A stretch of 64,000 nt of DNA from Pseudovibrio axinellae. GTDB taxonomy: Bacteria > Pseudomonadota > Alphaproteobacteria > Rhizobiales > Stappiaceae. The position numbers and the translations under genes are program-made. The stretch is taken from contig NZ_FOFM01000004.1 in assembly GCF_900110875.1 (NCBI RefSeq), positions 186,001 to 250,000 on the forward strand, written 5' to 3'. The notes below the pieces were generated by a model, which was given only the letters and a program-made list of their open reading frames with translations, was not told the DNA's origin and searched no databases. This document shows, piece by piece, positions 18,957 to 27,517 of this stretch (position 1 is the stretch's first letter; each line of letters starts with the position of its first letter).

Positions 18957-19733
18957 ATGAACGCCGATCATGCTGTACAAGACATCGACATCAGTGTCGT
19001 TATTCCTGCCAAAAACGAAAGAGATAATCTTCCGGTCTTGCTGGACGAAATTGCTGAGGCGTTGAAGGAGTACAGGTTTGAAGCTGTGGTCGTTGACGAT
19101 GGGTCTAGCGATGATAGCCTTGAGGTGCTGGAGGCCTATGCCAAGCAAAACGGCTTTCTCAAAGTGGTTCATCATCAATGCTCGGCGGGGCAAAGTTGCT
19201 CTGTTCGCACTGGCTTATTGCATGCGCGTGGCACTTATATCGGCACTATTGATGGTGATGGTCAAAACAACCCCGCCTATTACCGGCAGATGATCGCAGC
19301 GGTGGAGGATGGCGGCGAGCGTGTGGGGCTTGCAGCAGGGCAGCGTTTGGGGCGCAAGGCCAGCGTGTTCAAGCGCTACGCATCTAAAGCTGCCAACAAA
19401 TTGCGTGGCGCGCTTTTAAAGGACAACACGCGCGACAGTGGGTGTGGTTTGAAGCTTTTGCGCCGCGATGTGTTTTTGAAGCTTCCCTATTTTGATAGCT
19501 GGCACCGGTTTTTGCCCGCGCTTGTTATCCGCGAAGGATATGAAGTCGTTCATGTGGATGTGATTGACCGTGAGCGGGAACATGGCGTGTCAAAATATGG
19601 CATCTTTGACAGAGCGCTTGTTGGTATCCTGGATCTGTTTGGGGTTTGGTGGCTGCGACGCCGCAGAAAAGTCATTCCTGAGGTGGTTGTATTGACGGAC
19701 TGTGACGTGAGTTCGTCCAAGGAGGATCACTGA
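18957..19733 (+). CDS. GT2 polyprenyl-phosphate glycosyltransferase (DPM1/ArnC/RgtE-like)
   Basis: A cytoplasmic family 2 glycosyltransferase of 258 residues that would attach a sugar from a nucleotide donor to polyprenyl phosphate, making the donor used by the ArnT-like enzyme upstream. It shows ISVVIPAKNERDNLP at the N-terminus, VVDDGSSDDS, the metal site GTIDGDGQNNP, and the SKYGIFDRALVGILDLFG stretch typical of DPM1-like enzymes. There are no clear transmembrane helices, unlike ArnC, and more like short DPM1-type enzymes. The TGA stop overlaps the ATG of the LAB_N gene by one base. Confidence 0.9.
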   Translation: MNADHAVQDIDISVVIPAKNERDNLPVLLDEIAEALKEYRFEAVVVDDGSSDDSLEVLEAYAKQNGFLKVVHHQCSAGQSCSVRTGLLHARGTYIGTIDGDGQNNPAYYRQMIAAVEDGGERVGLAAGQRLGRKASVFKRYASKAANKLRGALLKDNTRDSGCGLKLLRRDVFLKLPYFDSWHRFLPALVIREGYEVVHVDVIDREREHGVSKYGIFDRALVGILDLFGVWWLRRRRKVIPEVVVLTDCDVSSSKEDH

Positions 19734-20050
19734 TGTTTGTTGGCCTGTATGAATGGTTTTACGACGTGTTCGTCGCCCAATGGGATTTCTGGGTGCTTTG
19801 GGGGTTTGTGGCGCAGTTCATGTTTATGATGCGCTTTATGATTCAGTGGATCGCGTCTGAGCGGGTGGGGCGATCTATCGTGCCAGTGGCCTTCTGGTTC
19901 TTCTCAATTGGAGGAGGATCGCTCTTATTGACGTATGCAATTGTGAAGAAGGATCCCGTTTTTATTGCCGGGCAGGGGCTCGGACTGATCATTTATTTCA
20001 GAAATTTATGGCTTATCTACAAAGAAAATCGACAGGATCCGAATTTCTAG
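19733..20050 (+). CDS. LAB_N-domain small membrane protein (lipid A biosynthesis N-terminal domain)
   Basis: The 105-residue product has three transmembrane segments and matches the stand-alone LAB_N domain: WVLWGFVAQFMFMMRFMIQW, ASERVGRSIVPVAFWFFSI, and GLGLIIYFRNLWLIYKE. This domain is otherwise found fused to lipid A disaccharide synthase-type proteins and, as here, next to DPM1-like GT2 genes. The one-base overlap with the GT2 gene implies a tight functional pair; the small protein may anchor the GT2 at the membrane or present the polyprenyl lipid. It is the last gene of the operon. Confidence 0.88.
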   Translation: MFVGLYEWFYDVFVAQWDFWVLWGFVAQFMFMMRFMIQWIASERVGRSIVPVAFWFFSIGGGSLLLTYAIVKKDPVFIAGQGLGLIIYFRNLWLIYKENRQDPNF

Positions 20051-20627
20051 GAGATTTATCCGCAATAAATGCAAATTGCATGCTCTTTTTTCGCTGAACT
20101 CTATTTGGTCATTGCGGAAATAGAGTTCCACGTAGTTTTTTCGTAAAATTGCGTATATTTTGTGCAATTCGATTGTAAACGTTAGTGGGAAATACGTAAT
20201 TTTGAAGAAAATTGCTCTCAATTTGCACGCAGTTTACAAGATTAGTTTTTTCATTGCGCCCTTAATCCAAGTAATATTTAATCTCTGTATTAGTATTGTT
20301 TGGATTATTTTGTTTGCTTGCTTATAAGTCGAATATATTTATCATTTTATTTTATGGTTAAAACCTGTGCAACTCAGATATAATTTGCATAGAAACTTTG
20401 CATTCGATGGCAAATATGGCTTTGTAGACTAACTTATTAATAAAAACCTCTTGACGTTTTTAGAGAAATATCATCGAATGCTTGATGAGAAGTGGTTGAA
20501 GCCAATAGGGGGGCTTTAAGGGTATGCGCTGACATGCCTGTCCTGGCTGTTTTCCTAGGAGAAGGGGAATAGCCTGCTACTTCCGGTGATGAATTTAAAA
20601 ATTGGACAAAAAAGAGGCTCCAATTCT
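20051..20627. other. AT-rich intergenic region upstream of aapJ
   Basis: About 575 bases, clearly richer in A and T than the flanks, with no convincing gene. A TTGACG at 20452-20457 could be a -35 element for aapJ but lacks a good -10. The region probably holds nitrogen- or amino-acid-responsive control of the transporter, though I recognise no operator. Confidence 0.35.
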
Positions 20628-21650
20628 ATGAAAAAAATGATCCTTCCAGTTGCGCTTGGTGCAGCGTTCGCAGCGGCTTCCTTTTCAGTAGCTTCTGCTG
20701 GTACTCTTGAAGATGTGAAAGAGCGCGGCAAACTGCGTTGTGCTGTTTCTACCGGCCTTGCAGGTTTTTCCTACACTGACGAAAACGGCAAGTGGCAGGG
20801 CTTTGATGTTGACTATTGTCGCGCGGTAGCAGCAGCTGTTCTTGGTGATGCGGATGCCGTGGAGTTCTCTCCTGCAACCGGCAAGACCCGCTTTACAATG
20901 CTGGCTTCTGGTGAGGTAGACATCCTGTCGCGTAACACCACCTGGACCTTCTCGCGCGATGTTGACCTGAAGTTCACCTTCCTGGGTGTTAGCTACTACG
21001 ATGGTCAGGGCTTCATGGTGAAGAAATCCCTTGGCGTTAATTCAGCTAAGGAACTGGACGGCGCAACTGTATGTATCCAGACAGGTACCACCACAGAGCT
21101 GAACCTGTCTGACTACTTCACAGCAGAAGGCATGTCTTACGAGCCGCTGGCTATTGAGACAAACACTGAAGGTCGTCAGAACTACCTTGCAGATGCTTGT
21201 GACGTTTACACAACTGATGCGTCCGGGCTGGCAGCTTCGCGTGCGACTTTCGAAAACGCGGCTGATCACATTATTCTTCCTGAAATCATCTCTAAAGAGC
21301 CTCTTGGTCCGCTCGTACGCCACGGCGATGATCAGTGGGCAGACATTGGTCGCTGGGTTCTCAATGCGATGAAGATTTCTGAAGAAAAAGGCATCACGGC
21401 TGCGAATGTAGACGATATGGCTGCAAACTCTAAGGACCCGGAAGTGAAGCGCTTGCTCGGTGTTTCTGGTGAGATGGGTGCATCCATCGGCCTAGATAAT
21501 GACTTTGCACTTCAGGCGATTAAAGCGGTTGGTAACTACGGTGAAGTGTTTGAGCGTCACCTGGGTACAGAAACCAAAGTTAATCTTGCTCGCGGATTGA
21601 ATGCTTCGTGGACTGAAGGCGGTCTGCAATACGCTCCTCCATTCCGTTGA
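20628..21650 (+). CDS. aapJ: general L-amino acid ABC transporter, substrate-binding protein
   Basis: Periplasmic solute-binding protein of the broad-range L-amino acid importer. From the ATG at 20628 it has 340 residues with signal peptide MKKMILPVALGAAFAAASF...ASA and mature start GTLEDVKERGKLRC. The family blocks GFDVDYCRAVAAAVLGDA, MLASGEVDILSRNTTWTFSRD, VCIQTGTTTELNLSDYF and the C-terminal LARGLNASWTEGGLQYAPPFR are those of AapJ. The upstream in-frame ATG at 20586 would add 14 residues before the signal peptide and is less likely. It is the first gene of the aapJQMP operon, with a hairpin between it and aapQ. Confidence 0.96.
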   Translation: MKKMILPVALGAAFAAASFSVASAGTLEDVKERGKLRCAVSTGLAGFSYTDENGKWQGFDVDYCRAVAAAVLGDADAVEFSPATGKTRFTMLASGEVDILSRNTTWTFSRDVDLKFTFLGVSYYDGQGFMVKKSLGVNSAKELDGATVCIQTGTTTELNLSDYFTAEGMSYEPLAIETNTEGRQNYLADACDVYTTDASGLAASRATFENAADHIILPEIISKEPLGPLVRHGDDQWADIGRWVLNAMKISEEKGITAANVDDMAANSKDPEVKRLLGVSGEMGASIGLDNDFALQAIKAVGNYGEVFERHLGTETKVNLARGLNASWTEGGLQYAPPFR

Positions 21651-21670
21651 TCTGAACTGGATCTAACGAA

Positions 21671-21707
21671 AGGGGCGCTGTTGCAGGTAACAGCGCCCTT
21701 TTTTTGA
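21671..21707 (+). terminator. hairpin with T-run between aapJ and aapQ
   Basis: A perfect ten-pair stem GGGCGCTGTT / AACAGCGCCC (21673-21682 with 21689-21698, loop GCAGGT) is followed by a run of T. Placed inside the transporter operon, it likely acts as a partial terminator so that the binding protein is made in excess of the permeases. Confidence 0.75.
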
Positions 21708-21734
21708 AAGTATAATAAATAAGGCGGGCTACTT

Positions 21735-22937
21735 ATGAGCGCTTCAACCGTACCAGCCGATAATAGCTTCCAGTTTTCGCAATTGTGGCGAGACGCACGA
21801 TACAGATCCTACACGATCCAGATTATCGCGCTTGTCGTTGTTCTGTCAGTTGTGATGATGCTCATCAGCAATGCTGTAGAGAACCTCGAAGCACTTGGTA
21901 AAGATTTTAATTTCGGTTTCCTATCCGAACCAGCAGGTTATGACATTGGTCAGATGCTTGTTGAGTACTCTGCCGCCTCAGCGCATTGGAAAGCTGCTCT
22001 TGTTGGCTTGTTAAACACGCTGCTTGTTGCTTTGCTTGCATGTGTGTCGGCCACCGTTTTGGGTGTCTTTGCAGGGATCCTGCGCCTTTCCAACAACTGG
22101 GTCGTGTCCCGGTTGATGGCAGTATACATTGAAGGTGTTCGTAACGTACCTCTGTTGCTGCAGATCTTGGCTTGGTATGCTGTCTTCATTCACGTTTTGC
22201 CAACTCCTAAACAGGCTCTTAAAGCTCCTGTTATTGAGGGCGCAGTATACGCGACCAACCGTGGTTTTTATGTTCCAGGCCTGACTTTAAGCAATGGCTA
22301 CCTGTTTGTGGTGGGTGCTTTGCTTGCTTCAGTTGCTGGTATCTTTGTATTTCGCAAATGGGCGCGCAAAAGGCAGGAAGAAACTGGTCAGATCTTGCCA
22401 TTGGGCCTTATCAGTCTTGGTCTTTTGATCGTGCCTGCCGCGCTGGTTTATTTTGCAGTTGGTATGCCGATTGCGCTGGATTATCCGATTGCTGGTCGCT
22501 TTAACCTGCAGGGTGGTTTGAAAGTTGGTACGCCGTTGATCGCGCTGTGGTTTGCGCTCTCTATCTACTCGGGTGCCTTTATTGCTGAGATCGTTCGTGC
22601 GGGTATCATGGCTATTAGCAAGGGCCAGAGTGAAGCTGCGTCTGCTCTTGGGTTGCGTCCTAACCGGACGATGAGCCTTGTGGTGTTGCCGCAGGCGCTT
22701 CGGATTATCATTCCGCCAATGATCTCCAATTACCTGAATATTACCAAGAATTCCTCGTTGGCGATCGCTGTTGGCTACATGGATCTGACCGGCACGCTTG
22801 GTGGCATTACGCTGAACCAGACCGGCCGTGAGATGGAATGCATGTTGCTGTTGATGGCGACATACCTGGTGATTTCACTTTCGATCTCCGGTGTGATGAA
22901 TGCTTACAATGAATCCGTAAAGTTGAAGGGGCGTTAG
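21735..22937 (+). CDS. aapQ: general L-amino acid ABC transporter, permease AapQ
   Basis: One of two membrane subunits of the Aap importer. The 400-residue product starts with a cytoplasmic leader followed by helices, with the LLNTLLVALLACVSATVLGVFAGILRLS block, NVPLLLQILAWYA, and the ATPase-coupling (EAA) loop in ISKGQSEAASALGLRPNRTM...VVLPQALRII. The long insert between helices (about 160-260) is usual for AapQ. It is two bases from aapM, and 84 bases behind aapJ. Confidence 0.95.
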   Translation: MSASTVPADNSFQFSQLWRDARYRSYTIQIIALVVVLSVVMMLISNAVENLEALGKDFNFGFLSEPAGYDIGQMLVEYSAASAHWKAALVGLLNTLLVALLACVSATVLGVFAGILRLSNNWVVSRLMAVYIEGVRNVPLLLQILAWYAVFIHVLPTPKQALKAPVIEGAVYATNRGFYVPGLTLSNGYLFVVGALLASVAGIFVFRKWARKRQEETGQILPLGLISLGLLIVPAALVYFAVGMPIALDYPIAGRFNLQGGLKVGTPLIALWFALSIYSGAFIAEIVRAGIMAISKGQSEAASALGLRPNRTMSLVVLPQALRIIIPPMISNYLNITKNSSLAIAVGYMDLTGTLGGITLNQTGREMECMLLLMATYLVISLSISGVMNAYNESVKLKGR

Positions 22938-22938
22938 G

Positions 22939-24057
22939 ATGAGCGATAATTCTGTTGCATTTGTTGCGACCTCCGACAAACCGCAATTGCCAGCTCCGCA
23001 AGGAACAACTGGTGCTGTTGGCTGGGTTCGCCAGAACCTGTTTTCATCTTCCTTGAACACAGTTCTGACTCTGCTTTCTATCTTCGTCGTCTTTTCAGTT
23101 GTTCCTGGTATTGTGGATTGGGCATTTGTTAAATCTGTCTGGAATGCGAATTCGCTTGATGAATGCCGCCAGATAAGTGACGGAGCCTGCTGGGCGGTTG
23201 TTCGCGAGCGCTATAACCAGTTCCTGTTCGGGTTCTATCCGACTGAGTTGTACTGGCGTCCTATACTGGCTTTTGTGCTTTTGTTTGTGGCACTGGTGCC
23301 AGCGCTTTGGGATAATATGCCAGGGCGTGGTAAAGCGCTGATCTTTTCGATGGCTTATCCGTTTGTCGCCTTCTACCTTATCTGGGGTGGTTTTGGCGGA
23401 CTGGAGTATGTGTCATCAAGCCAGCTTGGTGGCCTGTTGCTCACCATGATTATTGGTGTAGCGGGCATTTCGTTCTCGCTTCCAATCGGCATCATTCTGG
23501 CGTTGTCTCGGAGCTCTAACCTACCAATCGTGAAATCGCTGGCGGTTATCTTTATCGAGTTCATTCGCGGCGTGCCGTTGATCACCTTGCTGTTTGTTGC
23601 GCACGTGTTGCTCAACTACTTCCTGCCTAAGGGTGTGAATTTTGATATTGTGCTGCGCGTGGTCATCATGGTGACGCTGTTTGCCAGTGCTTATATGGCA
23701 GAGGTTATTCGTGGTGGATTGGCAGCGCTGCCAAAGGGGCAATATGAAGCTGCGGATGCGCTGGGTCTTGGATACTGGCAGAGCATGCGTTTGATCATTC
23801 TGCCGCAAGCACTCAAGATTTCCATTCCAGGTATCGTGAACACGTTTATCGGCTTGTTTAAAGATACCACGCTGGTTTTGATTATTGGCCTTATGGATCC
23901 TCTCGGATTGGTTGCGCCAACACTTGGAGACCAACGCTGGAATGGTATTGTTGTTGAGCTTTATGCGTTTATCGCGTTCATGTTCTTTATCTTCTGCTTT
24001 GCAATGTCCCGATATTCGATGTATCTGGAACGCAAACTGCATACCGGCCATCGCTAG
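22939..24057 (+). CDS. aapM: general L-amino acid ABC transporter, permease AapM
   Basis: The second membrane subunit (372 residues). It begins with a soluble leader and the RQNLFSSSLNTVLTLLS helix, contains a periplasmic loop with the WNANSLDECRQISDGACWAVV block typical of AapM, and has the EAA loop LPKGQYEAADALGLGYWQSMRLIILPQALKI. The remaining helices match the HisM/GlnP-type permease fold. It starts immediately after the aapQ stop codon, so the two permeases should be made in equal amounts. Confidence 0.95.
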   Translation: MSDNSVAFVATSDKPQLPAPQGTTGAVGWVRQNLFSSSLNTVLTLLSIFVVFSVVPGIVDWAFVKSVWNANSLDECRQISDGACWAVVRERYNQFLFGFYPTELYWRPILAFVLLFVALVPALWDNMPGRGKALIFSMAYPFVAFYLIWGGFGGLEYVSSSQLGGLLLTMIIGVAGISFSLPIGIILALSRSSNLPIVKSLAVIFIEFIRGVPLITLLFVAHVLLNYFLPKGVNFDIVLRVVIMVTLFASAYMAEVIRGGLAALPKGQYEAADALGLGYWQSMRLIILPQALKISIPGIVNTFIGLFKDTTLVLIIGLMDPLGLVAPTLGDQRWNGIVVELYAFIAFMFFIFCFAMSRYSMYLERKLHTGHR

Positions 24058-24097
24058 TCGCCTGGCACAAGCCAAGAGAAACTCGGAGAAATAAAAA

Positions 24098-24895
24098 ATG
24101 AGTGACGCAAATCTCGCTGATGTTCAGGCAGACCGCTCAAAAATGCAGATTTCAGATACCGATGTGGCTATCGAAATCAGCGGCATGAATAAATGGTATG
24201 GTGACTTCCATGTGCTGCGCGATATTAACCTTAAGGTTATGCGCGGTGAGCGGATTGTTATCTGTGGGCCATCGGGCTCAGGTAAGTCCACCATGATCCG
24301 TTGTATCAACCGTCTTGAAGAGCACCAGAAGGGGCGTATCGTTGTTGACGGTATTGAGCTGACCTCCGACCTCAAGAAGATTGATGAAATCCGCCGTGAA
24401 GTTGGTATGTGCTTCCAGCACTTTAACCTGTTTCCGCATCTGACCATTTTGGAGAACTGTACACTTGCTCCAATCTGGGTTCGCAAGATGCCTAAGAAAC
24501 AAGCTGAAGAAATTGCGATGCACTACCTTGAGCGTGTGAAGATTCCTGAACAGGCCAACAAGTACCCAGGTCAGCTTTCTGGTGGTCAGCAGCAGCGTGT
24601 GGCGATTGCCCGTTCGCTGTGTATGAACCCGAAAGTGATGCTGTTTGATGAGCCGACATCTGCGCTTGATCCTGAGATGATCAAAGAGGTGCTCGATGTT
24701 ATGATCGGTCTTGCTGAAGAAGGTATGACCATGCTTTGCGTGACCCACGAAATGGGTTTTGCACGGAAAGTGGCAAACCGCGTGATCTTTATGGATCAGG
24801 GCCAGATTGTTGAACAAAATGAGCCTGAGCCGTTCTTCACTAACCCACAGCACGAGCGTACACAGCTGTTCCTCTCTCAGATCCTCAATCACTGA
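24098..24895 (+). CDS. aapP: general L-amino acid ABC transporter, ATP-binding protein AapP
   Basis: The ATPase that drives the Aap importer (265 residues). Walker A is GPSGSGKST (about 58-66), the Q-loop is in [12 protein letters not shown], the signature is [15 protein letters not shown], Walker B is [12 protein letters not shown], and the switch His is in [10 protein letters not shown] non-conserved leader of about 22 residues precedes the domain. It is the last gene of the aap operon, with a terminator about 20 bases after its stop. Confidence 0.96.
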   Translation: MSDANLADVQADRSKMQISDTDVAIEISGMNKWYGDFHVLRDINLKVMRGERIVICGPSGSGKSTMIRCINRLEEHQKGRIVVDGIELTSDLKKIDEIRREVGMCFQHFNLFPHLTILENCTLAPIWVRKMPKKQAEEIAMHYLERVKIPEQANKYPGQLSGGQQQRVAIARSLCMNPKVMLFDEPTSALDPEMIKEVLDVMIGLAEEGMTMLCVTHEMGFARKVANRVIFMDQGQIVEQNEPEPFFTNPQHERTQLFLSQILNH

Positions 24896-24916
24896 TCTGA
24901 GCAGAGTTACCGATAT

Positions 24917-24947
24917 AAAGCCCCGCTGTTTTAGCGGGGCTTTTTTG
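24917..24947 (+). terminator. rho-independent terminator after aapP
   Basis: Stem AAAGCCCCGCT / AGCGGGGC plus TTT, loop GTTTT, followed by a run of T, ending the aapJQMP transcript. Confidence 0.9.
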
Positions 24948-24997
24948 TTTCTGTCCGTCGTCCCTGAGGTATGCTCTTTGACTCGGCGTTGTTGGGT

Positions 24998-26113
24998 TTA
25001 AACGGCGAGGGAGCTCCTGACTGCTGCACGTAGGCCTCTGGTGTGGGCGCCGGGTCTGGCCCAGAAGTTCAAAAGGTTATCCCTCGTTTCAGCGTGGCTG
25101 GGCTTCTCAAAATCTGCGGCCTCAAGTGCGCTTACAATTCGGGATGTGCGAATGCCTTCGTTGGCGGCGTACGCAATCAAATGCGGGGAGTGGCGGGCAA
25201 TTTCTTTTGTGATTGGGTTGCCGTGCTTGTCGAGTACTTCGCCTGCAGTGTTGGTCTTGGGTACGGCCATATGATGGACAGCCACCACTTCCCAGTGGTT
25301 GTTGAAGACCGGCGAGCCAGAGGCGCCTTTTTGAGTGTCCCCTGAATACCAGCAGAACATGTGTGCATCAGTCTCATTTTCGATGTGCAGGAGGTGACTG
25401 TTGTGAACAACAACAGCCTTGTTGCGGCCAAGCGGGTGCTGGATGATATTGACCGGATCTCCCTTCTTGATCATGCCTTGCTGGCGCGTAAGTACATGCC
25501 AGCCATAATGTTCAAGCGGAATGAAGCTGGGGTCTTCATCCACGACAGCAACGATCGCGACATCCAGCTCTTCGTTCGCCCAAAAGAACTTCTCAGGATG
25601 AATAGAACAGATTTTCGATGGCGTCTGGTTCCCGATCCGGTTGGCTTCTGCGCCAAGTTCGAAGAAGTGGGATCGTGCGTCCTGCGGGGTTTGCAGGACG
25701 TGATGGTTGGTCATCATCAGGCCTTGTCCAACCAGAAAACCAGTCCCGAACTTTAGTCCCTCACTATGCTCTAGTCTGCCAACGGAGCGGGCGGCGTATA
25801 GGCCGTACTCAAAGAACTCAATGGGCAGTAGGTCATTCTTAAGGCCGATGAGTGCTTCTTTGCCTATGGTTGCAAGGTCAGGGATTTCCTCTTCGAACAG
25901 GGCGGTTTGGGCCGCAATGGGCAGGCCTTGGGATAGCGCTAGCGATGCTTCTCGTTTTTCGTAGAGCGCTAGGCGCTCCTTGCTATCGGTTTCATTTTGT
26001 GTGCCCGCTAAAATTGCATTTTTAGTCTCTGTAATCTGCTTTCGTCTTTTGTGCAGTCTTTTGGCGGATTTTTGAAGTAGCACGCTGTTTAAATTGTCTA
26101 ATTTAAGGGTCAT
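24998..26113 (-). CDS. trypsin-like serine protease without signal peptide
   Basis: A chymotrypsin-fold serine protease of 371 residues. The catalytic triad is visible: His138 in MTNHHVL, Asp184 in EELDVAIV and Ser265 in KGASGSPVF. About 95 residues precede the protease domain; they are helical and charged (rich in Lys, Glu, Leu), and could form a separate docking domain. There is no signal peptide, so the enzyme probably acts in the cytoplasm, unlike DegP-type proteases, and no PDZ domain follows. The start at 26113 has AAGG about eight bases upstream; a longer frame from 26149 lacks one. It is divergent from the SGNH hydrolase gene with 95 bases between, so shared control is likely. Confidence 0.85.
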   Translation of the reverse strand: MTLKLDNLNSVLLQKSAKRLHKRRKQITETKNAILAGTQNETDSKERLALYEKREASLALSQGLPIAAQTALFEEEIPDLATIGKEALIGLKNDLLPIEFFEYGLYAARSVGRLEHSEGLKFGTGFLVGQGLMMTNHHVLQTPQDARSHFFELGAEANRIGNQTPSKICSIHPEKFFWANEELDVAIVAVVDEDPSFIPLEHYGWHVLTRQQGMIKKGDPVNIIQHPLGRNKAVVVHNSHLLHIENETDAHMFCWYSGDTQKGASGSPVFNNHWEVVAVHHMAVPKTNTAGEVLDKHGNPITKEIARHSPHLIAYAANEGIRTSRIVSALEAADFEKPSHAETRDNLLNFWARPGAHTRGLRAAVRSSLAV

Positions 26114-26208
26114 GCAGTGTACCTTTAAATTTATGCCAGGTTGTGGCAATCTTAATAGTAAAAGTTGGTGTTGTGTGAATTTTAATATTTGAAACTGGAG
26201 GGGCTTTT

Positions 26209-27237
26209 ATGAAAATTACGTATGATGAGTTTTTAAATATTGCTCGCGATCCAAATGTTTCCGAGCAGGAGCTGCTAAAATACTGCGATGTTGTTGAGCA
26301 TACAGGTGCGTTCGACATTCATTTTCGCGTTAAGCCAGATATGGTCGAGATGACAGGGGTCGATGAGGAGTTCGAGAGCGCTCTTCAAATTGGCAACTGG
26401 GCCTCTCGCATTCGGCGCTACTGGCGCTTTAAAGAGGCGCTCAAGGATCACCCTGATCGACCAATGTTGATCTCTGAAGGTGATAGCTGGTTCCAGTTCC
26501 CAATTCTCATTGATGATGTGGTCGATCATCTAAGTGCACACTACAACATATATTCGCTCGGAGCGGCGGGGGATACGGCGCAGAATATGGTCTTTGGTGC
26601 TAATCGTGCACGCCGACGTGAATACCTAAGTGGGCTGAAAAGCTACAAGGATCAGGTCTCGGGTTTTCTTTTCTCTGCTGCGGGTAATGACATTATCGGC
26701 GAGGACCCCGATACCGGTGTTGCTGCGCTCTATAGTATCCTGAAGGACTTTAATGGTGATATTCAAGATGTTGCAGGCCATATAGATCGTCCTGCTTTTG
26801 ATGAGAAGTTGCGGTTTTTGAAAGAAGCTTACGGACGCGTGCTCAGCGATATTCGCGGTATCGATGAGCTAAGGAACATGCCTGTGTTTGTCCATGGCTA
26901 CGATTATGTGTTTCCCTATAAATGGGAGGGCGATACGCGCAGTCCTCTCCACGCAGCAAAGGATGAATGGTTGGGCGAGCCGCTTTCTGAGCGCAATATT
27001 CCAAGTGTCTTGGGCCGGAAAATTATCAGCAAAATGCTCGATGAACTCTATGAAATGCTTCAGGGGCTGGCAGCTCGTGATGACAATGTGATTGTGGTTG
27101 ATTGCCGGGGGGCAATGGCTAACCTGTCAGATTGGATCGATGAGATTCATGGAACCTCAGCAGGGTTTGCCAAGGTTGCAGGCCGGTTCAAAACGGCGAT
27201 TGATAGAGCGCTGGTGGCTCAAGGTGCGCTGACTTAG
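26209..27237 (+). CDS. SGNH/GDSL-fold hydrolase, cytosolic
   Basis: A predicted esterase-type hydrolase of 342 residues. The four SGNH blocks can be placed: nucleophile Ser93 in ISEGDSWFQFP, the block II Gly in LGAAGDT (about 121), Asn160 in AAGND, and Asp311/His314 in DWIDEIHGTSAGF. The N-terminal 80 residues are polar and helical and do not belong to the core fold. No signal peptide or membrane segment is seen, so the substrate is probably intracellular. It diverges from the trypsin-like protease gene, with GGAGG about ten bases before the ATG. Substrate unknown; the pairing is the main clue. Confidence 0.82.
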   Translation: MKITYDEFLNIARDPNVSEQELLKYCDVVEHTGAFDIHFRVKPDMVEMTGVDEEFESALQIGNWASRIRRYWRFKEALKDHPDRPMLISEGDSWFQFPILIDDVVDHLSAHYNIYSLGAAGDTAQNMVFGANRARRREYLSGLKSYKDQVSGFLFSAAGNDIIGEDPDTGVAALYSILKDFNGDIQDVAGHIDRPAFDEKLRFLKEAYGRVLSDIRGIDELRNMPVFVHGYDYVFPYKWEGDTRSPLHAAKDEWLGEPLSERNIPSVLGRKIISKMLDELYEMLQGLAARDDNVIVVDCRGAMANLSDWIDEIHGTSAGFAKVAGRFKTAIDRALVAQGALT

Positions 27238-27460
27238 GTGCTCTGGTAGCACCCATATGTGCATCGGCTATGGTCGGTGCACAGCTGCTTTTGGTCGGTG
27301 ACTGAACTTGTAAGAGGTTTACTGTTTGATATTCGCCTTTGAAGGGGAATTCTTATATTTTTCAATGTGTTACGGGCCTGTCGTGAGAGGCTGATTCAAT
27401 GCGTGCTCAAGTTTAAGATCGAGTTACAGTTCTTTCACAGAGAAGAGTTCAAATGAGAAA

Positions 27461-27491
27461 AACCCCTGCATATCAATGTGTTGCAGGGGTT
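27461..27491 (-). terminator. terminator after sseA
   Basis: Perfect ten-pair stem AACCCCTGCA / TGCAGGGGTT with an 11-base loop. On the minus strand it is followed by a T-rich run and lies 27 bases past the sseA stop. It could also end the SGNH hydrolase transcript from the other side. Confidence 0.75.
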
Positions 27492-27517
27492 CTTTGTGAA
27501 TGTGATTCTGGTTTAAG

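Noticed and set aside
23521-24075. Minus-strand frame of 184 codons over aapM
   Set aside because: Shadow of aapM, very rich in His, Asn and Gln.
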